DNA of 55,307 nt from SMBSF63 sp034003545 (GTDB taxonomy: Bacteria > Chloroflexota > Anaerolineae > Anaerolineales > Anaerolineaceae), in the NCBI GenBank assembly GCA_964447155.1, contig CAYURM010000019.1, positions 1-55,307 on the forward strand, given 5' to 3'. A model generated the notes under the pieces. It was not told the origin of the DNA. It worked only from the letters and a program-made list of their open reading frames with translations, and searched no databases. Numbering within the stretch: the first letter of the stretch is position 1; the number at the start of each line of letters is the position of its first letter. Shown here one piece after another: positions 7,711 to 16,986 of this stretch. The translations under genes and the position numbers were made by a program.

Positions 7711-9005
7711 ATCCCACCTCACGCTCCACAGATGTACATGCCGGCGCGGCGGAAATTGACATTACCCCGCCCATCGGCGGGCGCATGGCCGGTTATGGCG
7801 CCCGCACCCAGGTCAGCCAGGGCATCCATGACCCGCTGCACGCCGGCCTGTTATATTTCAAAAAGGAATCTGCCCAGATGCTGCTCATCTGTCTGGATTT
7901 GATCTGCGTAGACCTGTCTTTCACCAATCGCGTCCGGGCTGCCATCCAGCAAGCCACCGGGATCCCCGCCAATGCAATCCTGCTGGCCTGCTCTCACACC
8001 CATTCCGGCCCGGATGGTTTCATGCTCGATATGCCTGCCCTGAAAAGCTGGCCGGACCCTGAACTGCAAGACATGCTCATCCGCAAGCTGAGCGGGGCCG
8101 CCCGCTGGGCACAGCAATCTGCCCGTCCTGCCCGGCTTTCACGCGGGCTGAACCGCGCTGATGGCATCGGCCTGAACCGCAACGACCCGCAGAGCGGCCC
8201 GTCTGACCCACAGGTCATTCTGCTGCGCGTGGATGACGAAAATGGCCGGCCGCTGGCGGTGCTGTTTAATTTTGGCTGCCACCCGACCATCATGGGCTAC
8301 GACAACCTGCTCCTTTCTGCCGATTATCCCGGTGCAGCCAAAGCCGCCCTGCGCCAGCATTATCCAGACACAGTCTTCCTCTTCACCAATGGTGCCGCAG
8401 GGGACGTGAGCACCCGCTTCACCCGCCGCAGCCAGGGCTTTCCCGAAGTGCAGCGCATGGGCCTCATTCTGGCCGGTGCCGTATTGAGCGCCATGCAAAC
8501 CAGCCACCCCCTGCCAGTGGAGCAGATAGCGGCAGCACTGGAACCGGTAACCCTGCCGCTGCGTGTCTTTCCCGAACCCGCCCAGGCCGAAGCCAAACTG
8601 GCTGAACAGCGCCAGAACCTGGCCAAGCTGCAGGCGGCCAATGCCCCCTCCGGCGAGATTCGCAAAGCCATCACCCGCGCCGAAGGTGCCCAGGGGCAGG
8701 TGGTCATGTCCAAAGAATTTGCCGGTCAAACACATTTTGAAACCGAAATCCAGGCGCTGCACATCGGTGCGATGAACCTGATCGCCCTGCCTGGCGAACC
8801 CTTTACCCGCACCGTGCGGGAAATCAAGGCCATGAACCATTTTCCGGTGATGGTCATCAGCTATGCGAATGACTATAAAGGCTATTTTCCCGATGCCACT
8901 TCAGTGCAGCAAGGCACTTATGAAGCCCTTACCTCTCCTTATGATCACACGGCTGCCGAAATCCTGCTGGAAACGGCCCGGAAATGGATCCCCGCTGATG
9001 AATGA
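7704..9005 (+). CDS. Neutral/alkaline ceramidase-like hydrolase
   Basis: The 433-residue protein matches the N-terminal domain of neutral/alkaline non-lysosomal ceramidases: an opening AAEIDITPPIGGRMAGYG, the metal-binding ACSHTHSGPD, and NFGCHPTIMG and TNGAAGDVS motifs. The family hydrolyses amide bonds of N-acyl sphingoid bases, but many bacterial members are uncharacterised. No signal peptide is visible, so it probably acts in the cytoplasm. The likely start is TTG at 7704, overlapping the upstream stop; no in-frame ATG is near. Its place among amino-sugar genes suggests an amidase role on an N-acylated sugar, which is inference. Confidence 0.82.
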   Translation: MVNPTSRSTDVHAGAAEIDITPPIGGRMAGYGARTQVSQGIHDPLHAGLLYFKKESAQMLLICLDLICVDLSFTNRVRAAIQQATGIPANAILLACSHTHSGPDGFMLDMPALKSWPDPELQDMLIRKLSGAARWAQQSARPARLSRGLNRADGIGLNRNDPQSGPSDPQVILLRVDDENGRPLAVLFNFGCHPTIMGYDNLLLSADYPGAAKAALRQHYPDTVFLFTNGAAGDVSTRFTRRSQGFPEVQRMGLILAGAVLSAMQTSHPLPVEQIAAALEPVTLPLRVFPEPAQAEAKLAEQRQNLAKLQAANAPSGEIRKAITRAEGAQGQVVMSKEFAGQTHFETEIQALHIGAMNLIALPGEPFTRTVREIKAMNHFPVMVISYANDYKGYFPDATSVQQGTYEALTSPYDHTAAEILLETARKWIPADE

Positions 9006-9447
9006 CTTCCTCAATGACATTCTCGAACCCAATTTCATCATTCAGACCATCGGCCTGGTCTTCATTGTGACGGGCGTGCTGCTCAAGATTGGCGCCTGGA
9101 AAAGCTGGTATCCGCACTCCCGCGGCGGCGTATATGGCTATGTTCCCATGGGGCTGCTCTTCATTCTCTACAGCTTTCAGGCTCAGGCCGAAACCTGGCT
9201 GGGAAAGCAATATTTTCTGTACATCGCGGCCTTCATCGCCCTGTTTCTGCTGGCGATCTATGTTTCCCTGCGTCCGCCACAATGGATGAAACCCGAGTGG
9301 GTGCAATGGATCGAAAAGCACCCCGCCCGCATCCGCAAGGCGATGAAGGCTGAAATGGGCAGCAACAAACAATGGCAGGAACTGGTCACCAGCGAGCAAA
9401 GTGTGGACGCCTGGGCGCGCCAGCTGTCCCGCAAGCCTCAATCGTGA
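8998..9447 (+). CDS. Small membrane protein of unknown function
   Basis: A 149-residue protein with two hydrophobic stretches (about residues 13-32 and 45-87, the second long enough for two helices) and a charged C-terminal tail. I do not recognise the family. The ATG at 8998 overlaps the end of the ceramidase-like gene by 8 bases, so it is probably translated with it. A longer upstream frame in the same phase lies inside the previous gene and is unlikely. Confidence 0.6.
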   Translation: MNDFLNDILEPNFIIQTIGLVFIVTGVLLKIGAWKSWYPHSRGGVYGYVPMGLLFILYSFQAQAETWLGKQYFLYIAAFIALFLLAIYVSLRPPQWMKPEWVQWIEKHPARIRKAMKAEMGSNKQWQELVTSEQSVDAWARQLSRKPQS

Positions 9448-9462
9448 AACTGAAGGCCGATC

Positions 9463-10122
9463 ATGTGCGAAACACACCCCAAAATCGCCATCCTGAGTGA
9501 CTTTGACGGCACCATCGCTGAAGACCTGTCCGACATCCTCTACCGCACCTTTGCCGAATGCGGAATGAAATATGCGCGCATGTGGGCGGAAGGGGAAATC
9601 GGCACACCGGAGGAAATCATCAAAACCTTTGCAACCGTGCACGCCAGCCAGGAAGAGATGAAAACTGCCCTGCGCGCGGCTCGTTTTGACGATTCTTTCC
9701 GGCCTTTTGTCGCGTTTTGTCTTCAAAAAGGATGGGAGGTAGCCATCGTCAGTGATGGGCTGGTATGGGCCATCCAGACGGTGCTGGATTTCCACCACAT
9801 CCCTGCGGTAGAAATCTATGCCAACCACATTTTTTTCACCGGCGAAGGTTATACTTTTGAGTTTCCGTGGTTCCGACCGGAAACCCCTCATGCCGGGGTC
9901 AGCAAACCGGCCGTGCTGCAACGCTACCGGCAGGCTGGCTATCGCATCATCTTTATTGGAGACGGGCGCAGTGATAAAGACGTGATCGGCCTGACCGACG
10001 TACTGTTTGCCAAAGATGAATTATTGGCGCTGTGCCGGCAGGCCGGCGTGCAAGCCGAACCTTTTGAGCGCTTTGCCGACGTGCAGCAGACTCTCCAGAA
10101 ACAGCTTTGGATGACAAGCTGA
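9463..10122 (+). CDS. MtnX-like HAD-IB phosphatase
   Basis: The 219-residue HAD protein has motif I LSDFDGTIAED (D13 and D15), motif II AIVSDGL and motif IV IFIGDGRSDKD. The arrangement fits the MtnX/SerB-like HAD-IB group, which removes phosphate from small metabolites such as methionine-salvage intermediates. No other methionine-salvage gene is nearby, and it closes the PTS/SIS gene run 15 bp after the membrane protein. A phosphosugar substrate is plausible. The substrate itself is unknown. Confidence 0.78.
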   Translation: MCETHPKIAILSDFDGTIAEDLSDILYRTFAECGMKYARMWAEGEIGTPEEIIKTFATVHASQEEMKTALRAARFDDSFRPFVAFCLQKGWEVAIVSDGLVWAIQTVLDFHHIPAVEIYANHIFFTGEGYTFEFPWFRPETPHAGVSKPAVLQRYRQAGYRIIFIGDGRSDKDVIGLTDVLFAKDELLALCRQAGVQAEPFERFADVQQTLQKQLWMTS

Positions 10123-10171
10123 GAGCAATTTTGGGCAGTACGGGAAAGCGAAACCAACGACCCTGCCCTGA

Positions 10172-10195
10172 AGAGATTGCCCCTTGGCAATCTCT
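10172..10195. terminator. Hairpin between convergent genes
   Basis: AGAGATTGCC (10172-10181) pairs with GGCAATCTCT (10186-10195) around a 4-base loop. There is no U tract on either side, so termination by this hairpin alone is uncertain. Confidence 0.4.
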
Positions 10196-10241
10196 GGCAG
10201 TTGGAAAATGGCGATGACACAACCAGAAGAATGGAAACGCT

Positions 10242-10805
10242 TTAGTTACCCTTGACCGGCGGAACTTTGCCTGGCAGCAGCGCCTTCACCACCAGCCGGA
10301 TGAGCATGCCCAGCAGAAAAGTGCCTCCCCAGGCCGCCGCCACAATGCCAGCGATCCCGTACAGGCCGTACCCCCGCTGGCGAAGGACAAAGACCAGCAG
10401 CACGTATGCGGGATAGGTGAGCCACACCAGCAAGCTCAAGGAGCGATACCAGCGGTGACTGAACCAAACCTGGAACAAGGTCTCAAGAGCAATCAGGCTG
10501 ATCACCCCCGCCACAATCCCCGTGGTAAGGGTGAAGAAAATCGAAACCGCCACGAACACCAGCACACTCGCATCATGCGGCACGGTCAGCCATCCCACGC
10601 GTTCCTGCTCCTCCAGCCGCGCTGCGCACACCTGTTGGTGTACATCATCGATCTCGGTACCACTCAACAGGGGATACTCCGCCTGCCACTGGGAGCGCAA
10701 TTCCGCGCCCGGATTTTGCAATTGGGGCAGGGTGAGATCATACAGCTGCCTGGCGAGGTCACGACCTTGCTGTAATTTTGTATTTTGTGATTTTGAGGTC
10801 ATCAT
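10242..10805 (-). CDS. Membrane protein of unknown function
   Basis: The 187-residue protein has a hydrophilic N-terminal third (about residues 1-75) and about four hydrophobic segments after it (about 80-180). It ends in a basic and proline-containing tail. I do not recognise the family. It sits alone on the reverse strand between the PTS genes and nagA, and its start faces the nagA control region. Confidence 0.6.
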   Translation of the reverse strand: MMTSKSQNTKLQQGRDLARQLYDLTLPQLQNPGAELRSQWQAEYPLLSGTEIDDVHQQVCAARLEEQERVGWLTVPHDASVLVFVAVSIFFTLTTGIVAGVISLIALETLFQVWFSHRWYRSLSLLVWLTYPAYVLLVFVLRQRGYGLYGIAGIVAAAWGGTFLLGMLIRLVVKALLPGKVPPVKGN

Positions 10806-10862
10806 CTGGATTGCCTTATATTTTGGGAAAGAACGATAAACACATTATATATCCAACCTCAG

Positions 10863-10886
10863 CCGTGGTCAAATCAGACCACCGGC
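10863..10886. promoter_or_regulatory. Dyad upstream of nagA, NagR/DasR-like half-sites
   Basis: GTGGTC (10865-10870) and GACCAC (10877-10882) form an inverted repeat in the leader of nagA. The half-sites TGGTC/GACCA match those of known HutC-type amino-sugar regulators (core TGGTCTAGACCA), but here they are 6 bp further apart. Control by the GntR protein at 2614 is a guess. Confidence 0.35.
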
Positions 10887-10913
10887 ACAAATTAACACAA
10901 AGGAGCGTCTGAA

Positions 10914-12080
10914 ATGACAACTATTTTTGAAAATGGCAGCATCTATACCCCTCAGGAGATGATTGAAAACGGCGTGGTAATTGTTGATGACCACGGAAAG
11001 ATCGCGTACGTTGGCAGCAAACAAAATGCACCCCTCACCGAAGGCCAACACATTAACCTGGCAGGACGGATCCTCGCCCCCGGTCTGATCGACATTCACG
11101 TACACGGCGGCAACGGCGTTACCTTTGGCGATAGCGAAGACCTCGAAAAAGACCTGGTCAAATACGCCGAATGGGTTAAAACCAGGGGCGTGACCGGCTT
11201 CCTGCTCACCATCGCCGCCCCCAATCCCGACCAGCTGGACGAAATGATCACCACCTATGTCAACATCTTCCCCGGTTTTGACCAGGGCGCCGAACCGTTG
11301 GGACTGCACCTGGAAGGCCCCTTCCTTACTCTCGAGAAGAAGGGAGCTTTTAATCCAGCCTGGCTGCGCCCGCCCAACACCCCGGAAATGGAAAAACATT
11401 TCAAGCTGGGGCAGGGCTGGATCAAACAGATCACCCTCGCCCCCGAGAACCCCGGCGCCCCCGAAGTAGCCGCCCTTTGCCGCCGCTCTGACGTAGTGGC
11501 CGCTCTGGGACACACCAACACGGACTACGAAACAGCCTCCGAAGCCTTGCGCGGTGATTTCACCCACGTGACCCACACCTTCAATGCCCAACGCGGCTTT
11601 GACCATCGCGCGCCCGGCGTGTTTGGCGCCATTTTGGCCTCCGACAAAGTGACCACCGAATTGATCGCCGACACCATACATGTCCATCCCGGCGCCATGA
11701 AGATCCTCGTGCGCTGCGTCGGCCCAGACCGGGTGGTAGCAATTACCGATGCCATGGCCGGGGCTGGTTTGGCCGATGGAAGCTATCACCTCGTCGGGCA
11801 CGACGTGACCGTCAAAGATGGCCGCGCTACCCTGGCAAACGGCACCCTGGCGGGCGGCGTTTCCACCCTCAACCAGTGCGTGGATAACCTTCATCGTCTG
11901 GTAGGGGTGCCCTTGAATCAGGCACTCCAAATGGCCTCCCTCAATCCCGCCAGAGTGATCGGCGAAGACGACCGCATCGGCAGCATTGAAGCCGGAAAAG
12001 ATGCCAACCTGATCGTGATCGACGAAAAAGTCAACGTGCACCTGACCATGATCCAGGGCAAAGTGGTTTACCAGCAATAA
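10914..12080 (+). CDS. nagA: N-acetylglucosamine-6-phosphate deacetylase
   Basis: The 388-residue amidohydrolase converts GlcNAc-6-P to GlcN-6-P and acetate in the cytoplasm. Landmarks are DIHVHGGNG, the metal-ligand segment LHLEGPFL, THTFNAQRGFDHR, ELIADTIHVHP and the catalytic Asp in AITDAMAGAGL. Length is typical. An AAAGGAG ribosome site precedes the ATG, and a dyad with TGGTC half-sites lies in the leader. It follows the mannose-type PTS locus, so the imported sugar is likely an N-acetylated hexosamine. AgaA (GalNAc-6-P deacetylase) is a close alternative. Confidence 0.93.
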   Translation: MTTIFENGSIYTPQEMIENGVVIVDDHGKIAYVGSKQNAPLTEGQHINLAGRILAPGLIDIHVHGGNGVTFGDSEDLEKDLVKYAEWVKTRGVTGFLLTIAAPNPDQLDEMITTYVNIFPGFDQGAEPLGLHLEGPFLTLEKKGAFNPAWLRPPNTPEMEKHFKLGQGWIKQITLAPENPGAPEVAALCRRSDVVAALGHTNTDYETASEALRGDFTHVTHTFNAQRGFDHRAPGVFGAILASDKVTTELIADTIHVHPGAMKILVRCVGPDRVVAITDAMAGAGLADGSYHLVGHDVTVKDGRATLANGTLAGGVSTLNQCVDNLHRLVGVPLNQALQMASLNPARVIGEDDRIGSIEAGKDANLIVIDEKVNVHLTMIQGKVVYQQ

Positions 12081-12099
12081 AACAAAAAGGGATAGAAAA

Positions 12100-13236
12100 A
12101 TGAAAAAAACTTTGAATGTCGGCCTGGTCGGTCTGGGCTACATCGGCAAGATCCACGCCATCGGCTACCGTGATATTGCCCTGTGTTTCCCGCAGCCGCA
12201 GGTCACTGCCCATCTGAAAGCCGCGCTGCGCACCAGCCTGGGCCGCGATCAGGAATTTCTGCGTGACCTGCCCGTTGAGCTGGAAACCACCAGCCTGGAA
12301 GAATTCTTCTCGCAGGATCTGCACCTGGTGGATGTATGTTCCCCCTCGGCCATGCACACCGAATACGTGCTGGAAGCCGCCCGCCGCGGCATCCCGGTGT
12401 ATTGCGAGAAGCCGCTGGGCAAAGACCTGGCCGATGCGCGCATCATGGCCGAAGCCGCTGCGCAACACAACATCCTCACCCACATGGCTTTCACCCAACG
12501 ATACCTGCCTGCTGTACGCCAGATGAAAGCCGCACTTGACTCGGGTGAATTTGGCGAAGTACTCAACTTTCGCGGCAGCATCTTTCACAGCAGCTATCTT
12601 GATCCCCGGCGCCCCATGTCCTGGCGCTTGCGCTGGGCAGAGTCGGGCGGCGGCGCCTTTGCCGACCTGGGCGCGCACATGGTCGACCTGGTCAAATACC
12701 TGCTCGGCGATGCCGCCCGTGTGGGCGCAAAAATGCGCACCTTCATCACCGAACGCCCCGTCAGCCGCGGATCAAAACAAATGGAAACGGTCGATGTGGA
12801 CGATTGGGCATTCTCTACCCTGGAATTAAAAAACGGCGCCATCGGGAATATTGAAGCCACCCGCATGGCCGCCGGGGTGGGGAGTGAAATCAAACTGCAA
12901 ATTTTCTGCCGCAAAGGCTCACTGCATTTTGACGCCAGCAACCCGCACGAGATCCGCATCCACGACCTGAAAACCGGCTGCTGGATGAGCGGCAATTTGC
13001 CCTACCCGGATGTGTCCGGCGAACGCCCCATCGCCAGCATTTACCCCAGTGCGAAGATGTCACAGGGCAGTTTCCAGGATGCACACATGGCCTCATGCTA
13101 TGACTTCCTACAGTGCGTGCAGCAGAACACCCCCTCAAAATCCGATTTTCAGTCTGCCCTGGCGGTGCAGGAAATTCTCGAAGCCGCTTACCGCTCTGGC
13201 CGCACCACCGGTGAAATGCTGCAATTGCCGCTATAA
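12100..13236 (+). CDS. Gfo/Idh/MocA family oxidoreductase 1
   Basis: The 378-residue NAD(P)-dependent dehydrogenase has a Rossmann N-terminus (GLVGLGYIGKIHA at about residues 9-21) and the family CEKPLG segment near residue 104. The C-terminal alpha/beta domain carries an SGGGAFADLGAHMVDL stretch. It starts 19 bp after nagA behind AAAAAGGG, so the two are likely co-transcribed. The family oxidises or reduces sugars and cyclitols. The substrate is not identifiable here, though an amino sugar is suggested by context. Confidence 0.85.
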   Translation: MKKTLNVGLVGLGYIGKIHAIGYRDIALCFPQPQVTAHLKAALRTSLGRDQEFLRDLPVELETTSLEEFFSQDLHLVDVCSPSAMHTEYVLEAARRGIPVYCEKPLGKDLADARIMAEAAAQHNILTHMAFTQRYLPAVRQMKAALDSGEFGEVLNFRGSIFHSSYLDPRRPMSWRLRWAESGGGAFADLGAHMVDLVKYLLGDAARVGAKMRTFITERPVSRGSKQMETVDVDDWAFSTLELKNGAIGNIEATRMAAGVGSEIKLQIFCRKGSLHFDASNPHEIRIHDLKTGCWMSGNLPYPDVSGERPIASIYPSAKMSQGSFQDAHMASCYDFLQCVQQNTPSKSDFQSALAVQEILEAAYRSGRTTGEMLQLPL

Positions 13237-13301
13237 CAGCCTCCCCTTTGTCACCCTGTACCCGGATAGGTAAAAAACACAGAGAAACCAAGAACAACGT
13301 C

Positions 13302-13404
13302 ATTCCCCAAATCTCCACAAGCCCCCTTTGAGAAAGGGGAGCAGATGAATAGAGAAGGATCGTATTCCCTAAATCATCACAAGCCCCCCTTGAGAAAGGG
13401 GGGT
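13302..13404. repeat. Duplicated CCCCTTT/AAAGGGG hairpin
   Basis: Two diverged copies (13302-13340 and 13364-13404) of a stretch that opens ATTCCC and ends in a CCCC-CTT-GAG-AAAGGGG hairpin lie between the two oxidoreductase genes, right before the ribosome site of the second. They resemble short palindromic repeats found in many bacterial genomes. Confidence 0.6.
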
Positions 13405-13436
13405 AGGGGGGATGAAACCCTCACAAGGAGCAACGC

Positions 13437-14420
13437 ATGTCCCAACCAAAACCTATACGCATAGCAATCCTGGGCGTCGGCGGCATCGCTCGCAAAGCTT
13501 ATCTGCCCCTGCTGCGCACCTGGCCGGGGGTGAAGATCGTGGGGGTAGGCAGCCGCACCACTCAGACCGTCGAAAAGGTCTGCGCTGACTGGCAGATCGA
13601 CTTTGGCACCACCAGCGTGGAGGCCCTCCTCGATCAAAAACCCCAGGCCGTGTTCGTCCTCAGCCCAACCTTGAAACACGCTGAACACGCCCGCCTGCTG
13701 CTGGAAGCAGGCGTGGATGTCTTTCTGGAAAAGCCCGCCACCGAGTCCTCCCGGCTCACCTGGCAACTGGTCGAACTGGCGCGTCAAAAAGAGCGCCTCC
13801 TGATGGTGGGTTTCAACCGGCGCTCGGCCCTGCTCTACCGCCAGGCCAAAGACATCTTCGCCGGCCGGCCGATCCAGTTGTGCATCGCTGAAAAACACCG
13901 CCCCTCCGCCTTTCACGTCAGCCTGTATAACAATTATCTGGATGACACCATCCACCAAATTGACCTGCTGCGTTTCTTCTGCGGCGAGCTGGCACCGCAG
14001 CACACCGCTTTCCAGATGCAGGACGGCCATCTGGTCGGCGCAGCCAGTTCCCTCACCATCCAGCAGGGTGGTGGCATGGGTTTGCTGCAAACCTCCCTCC
14101 AGGCCGGAACCTGGCAGGAACGGCTGACCCTGCATGGCAGCGGCCTGACCGTCGAAGTGGACGCCTTTCGGGAACTGCGGGTCAAGGAAGGCGCAAAAGT
14201 GGAAGTCTTCGGGCGCGACCGTCCCGGCCGCTGGTTGTCCGGGCTGGAAGAGCGCGGCTTTTCCGGCGAGATCCGCCAGTTCTTCGAATGCCTGCAAACC
14301 CGCCAGCAGCCCGCCTCTGACGGCATCAATGCTGCCCGCACTCAGGAACTGGTGGAAAAACTGGTCGCCATCACCGGCGAATCCACGCAGATGGTCCCCT
14401 ACGAAACGCCTTACGCGTAA
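13437..14420 (+). CDS. Gfo/Idh/MocA family oxidoreductase 2
   Basis: The 327-residue protein has a Rossmann dinucleotide site (ILGVGGIARKAYLPLL near residues 11-26) and an FLEKPATES segment corresponding to the family EKP motif. It is shorter than oxidoreductase 1 and only distantly similar to it. An AAGGAG ribosome site precedes the ATG. It ends the forward-strand amino-sugar region, followed by a hairpin. The substrate is unknown. Confidence 0.82.
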   Translation: MSQPKPIRIAILGVGGIARKAYLPLLRTWPGVKIVGVGSRTTQTVEKVCADWQIDFGTTSVEALLDQKPQAVFVLSPTLKHAEHARLLLEAGVDVFLEKPATESSRLTWQLVELARQKERLLMVGFNRRSALLYRQAKDIFAGRPIQLCIAEKHRPSAFHVSLYNNYLDDTIHQIDLLRFFCGELAPQHTAFQMQDGHLVGAASSLTIQQGGGMGLLQTSLQAGTWQERLTLHGSGLTVEVDAFRELRVKEGAKVEVFGRDRPGRWLSGLEERGFSGEIRQFFECLQTRQQPASDGINAARTQELVEKLVAITGESTQMVPYETPYA

Positions 14421-14452
14421 GGCTCTGCCCGATTTCCCGCCAACACAAGCTT

Positions 14453-14478
14453 GCGGGGTGGGTTAGAACCTACCCCGC
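14453..14478 (+). terminator. Hairpin after oxidoreductase 2
   Basis: A 12-bp stem with one mismatch (14453-14464 with 14467-14478) contains the GGTGGGTT core. It is followed by GAATATTTTAAT, only a weak U tract, between convergent genes. Confidence 0.45.
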
Positions 14479-14586
14479 GAATATTTTAATCATCAAAAAC
14501 GCTGCCTGTAAAATCTCGCTCCTTGCGCATTGACAACCATGATGCCCCCGATCAACTTTTTGATTTTTCACAAAACCGCGTTTTCC

Positions 14587-15624
14587 CTATTCCCCCAAAT
14601 GCTCCGTGCGCAAACGCTTGAAGTCCGCCTGCATCTCGCGCTCCATCTCCTGCTTGCGCGCATCCGGCAAAAAAGACGCGTGCAAAGCATTGAATACCAG
14701 TTTCTCGATCGCATCCGCATCAAAGCCAAATGCCTCCGCCGTCTTCTGGTATTCCGCAGTGAGGGTCGTATTGAACATCGGCGGATCGTCCGAGTTCAGG
14801 GTCACATACAGCCCCTCTTCCAGCAATTTCGGCAGGGGATGGGAGGCCAGGTCTGGCACGACCTTCAAACACACATTGCTCGTCGGGCACACTTCCAGCG
14901 GGATCTGCCGCCGGCGCAGTTCAGCCACCAGAGCAGGGTCTTCCAGGCAGCGCACCCCATGCCCCAGGCGCACCGCATGCAGCGAATTCAGCGCCCCCCA
15001 CATACTCTCCGGCTCCATCGTTTCACCGGCATGAGGCACACTCGGCAGCCCAGCCCTGCGCGCAAGATCAAATGCCGCTTTGTAACGCTCCGGCGGGTTA
15101 CCCACCTCCGGGCCGCCCAGCCCCAGGGCGCACACGCCATCGTCCATCCCGGAGACGGCCCAGTGCGCCACCAGCCGCCCGGCCAGGGCAGGAATGATGC
15201 GCGGAATGTCGATCACCAATCCAATATGCGTATCCAGTTGCTTCGCCGCCCAGGTGCGGGCGCGGTTGATCGCCGCCATCTGCCCCTTGAAACTTAACCG
15301 GGAGCCATAGAACTGTGAAAAAGCGGTATAAGTAACTTCGCTGTAGCGGATATTCTGCTCCGCCTGCCCGATCAAAAATTCCCGGGCAATCGTCTCGATA
15401 TCCTCATAAGTGCGCAGGCAGCGCGAAATGACGCGGTAAATATCAATAAAATGGTCGAAATCGGTGAAAGTATACCAATCACGCAGCCCCTCCACGTCAT
15501 TGGCCGGCACTTCAATCCCGTGCCGCTTCGCCAGCTTGAGCAGCGTGGCGGGCCGAATGGAACCCTCCATATGCACATGCAGTTCAACCTTGGGCATCTC
15601 TTTGATAAAAGAATCTAAGCTCAT
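14587..15624 (-). CDS. Adenosine deaminase family protein (paralogue 1)
   Basis: The 345-residue metal-dependent deaminase has KVELHVHMEGSIRP (zinc ligands HxH), PHAGETMEP, RLGHGVR, and TLNSDDPPMF with the catalytic Asp pair. This is the Ada/Add fold that converts adenosine (or adenine, in the Ade branch) to inosine (or hypoxanthine). The ATG at 15624 is preferred over an upstream frame because GAGGTG precedes it and residue 1 then leads into the family N-terminus. A second family member lies at 21126-22139. Confidence 0.87.
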   Translation of the reverse strand: MSLDSFIKEMPKVELHVHMEGSIRPATLLKLAKRHGIEVPANDVEGLRDWYTFTDFDHFIDIYRVISRCLRTYEDIETIAREFLIGQAEQNIRYSEVTYTAFSQFYGSRLSFKGQMAAINRARTWAAKQLDTHIGLVIDIPRIIPALAGRLVAHWAVSGMDDGVCALGLGGPEVGNPPERYKAAFDLARRAGLPSVPHAGETMEPESMWGALNSLHAVRLGHGVRCLEDPALVAELRRRQIPLEVCPTSNVCLKVVPDLASHPLPKLLEEGLYVTLNSDDPPMFNTTLTAEYQKTAEAFGFDADAIEKLVFNALHASFLPDARKQEMEREMQADFKRLRTEHLGE

Positions 15625-15806
15625 TGTCACCTCATAATCGCTGATCGCGAACACTAATAAAATCATAACATGGACACCGGCCAAAAACCAATCCCCCGTT
15701 AAGCGGTGACGCCCCCCTTCCGGTCATGCCGCGCGAAACCGAAGGGCAAACCACCCCGGTATCAACCTTGCAACCTTAATCTTCCGATAACATATAAACA
15801 TGCTGT

Positions 15807-15812
15807 TATAAT
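15807..15812 (+). promoter_or_regulatory. -10 box upstream of the PD40 lipoprotein
   Basis: A consensus TATAAT lies 34 bases before the ATG. No good -35 hexamer is at the expected distance. Confidence 0.4.
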
Positions 15813-15846
15813 TCGCACCATCTTTAACAACACAGGAAAAATAAAA

Positions 15847-16860
15847 ATGAAAAAACTATCAACCGTATTCTTTCTCTTGACACTTGCCATGTTGATCGCC
15901 GCCTGCGGCGCAGCCCCGCAAAGCGCCCCCGCTGAAGCGCCCGAAGTTGAAGCGCCCATCTCCCCTAACACCGACGCCCTTGACAGCCTGGATGCACCCG
16001 GCGCCGAAGCTTTCCCTGCGGCAAAAGACGTTACCACGCTGGCATTGGATGCCACCTCCGGCGGCGGCACGGGCCGCCTGGCTTACGTCAGCGATCAGGA
16101 TGGTAACAATGAAATCTATACAATCAGTGCCGACGGCACGAACATCATCAACCTGACCAATCACCCCGCTGATGACCAGGGTCCGGTTTATTCTCCCGAC
16201 GGGCAGAAACTGCTCTTCATTTCCAACCGCGACGGCGCCTTTAATATCTTCGTGATGAATGCCGATGGCAGTGGTCAGGTCAATCTGACCCCCGGCCCCT
16301 CTTTTGACGGCCCGGCTGTCTGGTCGCCTGACGGCAGCCAGATCGCCTTCGCCTCTGATATGGACGGCAACAGCGAGATCTATACAATGAACGCTGACGG
16401 CACGAATGTCGTACGCATCACCAACAATGAATCGTATGATGGGGATCTGGCCTGGTCCCCCAAAGGAGATCTGATCGCTTTCGCCTCGGATCGCGACGGC
16501 GGGCTGAACCTGTATGTGATGGGCATTGACGGCTCGAACCCCACCCGCCTGACCTTCACCGAGGGCGATAACGGCGCGCCTGCCTGGTCGCCGGACGGCT
16601 CACGCATCGCCTTTGTCTCCAGCCGCGATGGCTATTACAAAATTTATACGATTGCCCCCGACGGCAGTGCGGAGACAAACGTGACCAGGGAAGATACCCT
16701 GGATCTCTTCCCGGCCTGGTCACCTGACGGAAAATATATTGCCTTCAACTCGGCGCGCACCGGCGGCATGGAACTGTTCGCCGTTACCCCTGATGGCAGT
16801 CAGATGACGATGATCACCAACACCGCGCCCAACGAAACCGACCCTGTCTGGCAGCCGTAA
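15847..16860 (+). CDS. TolB/PD40-type beta-propeller lipoprotein
   Basis: A 337-residue exported lipoprotein. The signal peptide ends at a lipobox (LIAAC), followed by an Ala/Pro/Glu-rich linker. From about residue 75 come six WD40-like PD40 repeats with the pattern SPDGxxIAFxSxRDG...IYxMNADGTN, folding as a propeller like the TolB C-terminal domain. The ATG at 15847 directly precedes the basic signal-peptide start. It may bind peptides, polysaccharide or other proteins at the cell surface. No partner gene of a Tol system is near. Confidence 0.87.
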   Translation: MKKLSTVFFLLTLAMLIAACGAAPQSAPAEAPEVEAPISPNTDALDSLDAPGAEAFPAAKDVTTLALDATSGGGTGRLAYVSDQDGNNEIYTISADGTNIINLTNHPADDQGPVYSPDGQKLLFISNRDGAFNIFVMNADGSGQVNLTPGPSFDGPAVWSPDGSQIAFASDMDGNSEIYTMNADGTNVVRITNNESYDGDLAWSPKGDLIAFASDRDGGLNLYVMGIDGSNPTRLTFTEGDNGAPAWSPDGSRIAFVSSRDGYYKIYTIAPDGSAETNVTREDTLDLFPAWSPDGKYIAFNSARTGGMELFAVTPDGSQMTMITNTAPNETDPVWQP

Positions 16861-16868
16861 AACATCTC

Positions 16869-16900
16869 ACCCGCAAGGCCTAAACCTTGCGGGTGTTTTT
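16869..16900 (+). terminator. Intrinsic terminator of the PD40 gene
   Basis: ACCCGCAAGG (16869-16878) pairs with CCTTGCGGGT (16885-16894), followed by GTTTTT. Confidence 0.85.
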
Positions 16901-16986
16901 CATCTGCCGGTTCGCAGATGATCTCTCTCAATTTTCATAATATTGCAGGAGAACCATCGCGCTGACGATATTTACCCAAACCCTCC

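Noticed and set aside
14530..15297. 255-codon forward frame opposite adenosine deaminase
   Set aside because: It is a shadow of the adenosine deaminase gene on the other strand, which has full catalytic motifs.
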